The position numbers and the translations under genes are program-made. 64,000 nt of DNA, taken from positions 6,379,250 to 6,443,249 of the forward strand of contig JADCRB010000016.1 in NCBI GenBank assembly GCA_021464245.1. Direction: 5' to 3'. A model generated the notes under the pieces. It ran no database searches, was not told where the DNA came from, and saw only the letters and a list, made by a program, of their open reading frames with translations. This DNA comes from Carallia brachiata. Its lineage: Eukaryota; Streptophyta; Magnoliopsida; Malpighiales; Rhizophoraceae. Positions 62,941 through 64,000 of this stretch are shown here, in pieces (within the stretch, counting starts at the first letter, position 1; each line of letters begins with the position of its first letter).

Positions 62941-63666
62941 AGGAACAACATATATTTCAGCGGAGGCAATTTGTTTCTACGTATTAGTGCATGGGAAACA
63001 GGCAAGTTGCGTGCAATTCATCCAACAATTAATATGCAAGTTTTGTTTTTCAAAACAATTCAATACATCTTTCACCAGAATATAGTACATTAGTATTTAT
63101 TTATTGCGTTGTGTATATTAATAATAGATCCGATTCATTTTTTTTCTTTTTCTTTTTTGTGTTTTTGGGGGAGATTAGAAGCTTACCGCCTGAAGAGACT
63201 GAGCAGCCTGAAGTGATTGCTGCGTCCTGGAGATCCAACACCTTTGGTCGATGCATCAGCTGCCAGACTTTTGTCTTTTTGGGTTACTAATCGAAAGAAA
63301 GGATCCACGTAAACGAACTCAATTAAAAGTTGTTCTTCTTGTTGCGGTTAGCTGCAAGAATTGAAACAGTGGTTATATTACCTCACTTGCCGACCCAGTT
63401 CACATCAGAGGCCTGCGGTTCAGTTCTTTCTCTCCAGAGGTCTACTTGCACTTTTCAAAAGGGGAGTGGAGACACAAATTGAGCCAAAGATTTCAAATGG
63501 GGTGACTGAATTCAAATATTACTTTTTATCATATTAAAATGAGTCTCATTTTTTATAATTCTTTTTTGCACCCCATCTGCGCTTCCCAAAGCAAGTCCAC
63601 TTTTTGGCATTCCCAACTGACGAAATCAATTTTCATAATTTAAATTATCATAACTCCAATACAATA
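62941..63666. other. Spacer downstream of the sphingosine kinase exon
   Basis: It contains a possible orphan exon at ~63183-63320 on - (see findings) and presumably the kinase 3' UTR next to 63667. The part 62941-63170 shows nothing recognisable. Confidence 0.45.
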
Positions 63667-63861
63667 TCATATAGGGCAAAATATAGTTGCTAAGCCTTGA
63701 TCCACTGTTATTTGAAGCTTATCATCATAGGTCATTAGAGCCTTCTGATCACACATATATGTTTTGTTTCCTCTAGCCAAGACTTCACCATCCACATCTA
63801 TGATTCCTCCCTTAGTTGGATCATCACCGCGTTGGCCAGGTTCCAAGATGAATGCTTTCAC
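63667..63861 (-). CDS. Probable sphingosine (long-chain base) kinase, last coding exon, partial gene
   Basis: Sphingosine kinases phosphorylate sphingoid bases to their 1-phosphates. Only the C-terminal ~64 residues are in the window. On - the exon begins after a good acceptor (TGATCAACAG) at 63861 and reads VKAFILEPGQ, then GGIIDVDGEVLARG, then DDKLQITVDQGLATIF, and stops with TGA at 63667-63669. The (V)DGE motif followed by a short hydrophobic tail is the typical final segment of the family (DAGK-like fold), where the acidic residues sit near the lipid-binding C-terminal lobe. Upstream exons would lie beyond 64000. Assignment rests on this one exon, so a related lipid kinase cannot be excluded. 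Confidence 0.65.
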   Translation of the reverse strand: MKAFILEPGQRGDDPTKGGIIDVDGEVLARGNKTYMCDQKALMTYDDKLQITVDQGLATIFCPI

Positions 63862-64000
63862 CTGTTGATCAGCCACACAAGAAGCACTACTTAGGGGTCC
63901 ACAGTTAGGAAGACCAGCAGAAATCAGCTAAAATTGAAGACTAGAAGAAATCTGCTAAAGTTGCACAGAGGAAGGCATAAATTATGTGAGCGTAAATTAG

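Noticed and set aside
1..64000. CRISPR arrays, operons, bacterial-type promoters, rRNA or tRNA genes
   Set aside because: No direct-repeat/spacer array, no cloverleaf with A and B boxes and no rRNA core sequence was recognised by eye; the window is plant nuclear DNA. A tRNAscan or Rfam search would be decisive for small RNAs.

Overview
The window reads as nuclear DNA of a flowering plant, almost certainly a eudicot. It is AT-rich, with GT-AG introns, long repeat-filled intergenic spaces, LTR retrotransposons, hAT-type non-autonomous transposons and plant gene families (ArfGAP AGD, DUF4408/DUF761, VPS28, a VAL-type B3 regulator). I cannot fix the genus from sequence alone; a woody eudicot such as Citrus would fit but is not proven. 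I saw no CRISPR array, operon or rRNA/tRNA gene.

Five protein-coding loci can be supported. (1) An 11-exon ArfGAP of the AGD5/AGD15 type on + (1863-6263, 511 codons, frame consistent through all exons). (2) A two-exon DUF4408/DUF761 gene on + (18615-19847) whose first exon carries an apparent 1-bp deletion. (3) A single-coding-exon VPS28 (ESCRT-I) gene on + (35209-35838), intact. (4) A 13-exon VAL3/Os07g0563300-like B3 repressor on - (47814-38503) with PHD-like region, B3, CW zinc finger, cysteine cluster and EAR-like motif. It has two reading-frame problems: exon 1 does not join its only ATG to the conserved frame, and exon 9 carries two consecutive TAA codons. (5) The last coding exon of a probable sphingosine kinase on - at the right edge (63861-63667).

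Mobile DNA fills much of the rest. A truncated, frameshifted Ty1/copia element lies at 21.4-24.0 kb. A complete LTR element (25250-31398) has ~627-bp LTRs and a perfect 5-bp target duplication; its polypurine tract and degenerate RNase H place it on the - strand. It lacks a usual tRNA primer site. Instead the sequence 2 nt inside its 5' LTR is a 15-nt exact reverse complement of a segment within its own LTR, which suggests RNA self-priming of the kind known from Tf1 of fission yeast. Inside it, on the opposite strand, is a TATA promoter with 94-bp repeats upstream and 47-bp repeats downstream, probably a nested LTR or promoter fragment.

A family of CCGGT-ended hAT-like elements recurs at least six times (36.8, 42.9, 49.2, 51.8, 58.6 and 62.3 kb); two copies have perfect 8-bp target duplications and one sits in an intron of the B3 gene. 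The gene-free block 49.1-54.4 kb is a diverged ~2.65-kb tandem duplication carrying one such element in each half. Two long-inverted-repeat MITE-like elements (12.15 and 16.64 kb), several short tandem duplications, a 240-bp purine tract (61.4 kb) and microsatellites complete the picture. The genes have no evident pathway link; they are ordinary neighbours.
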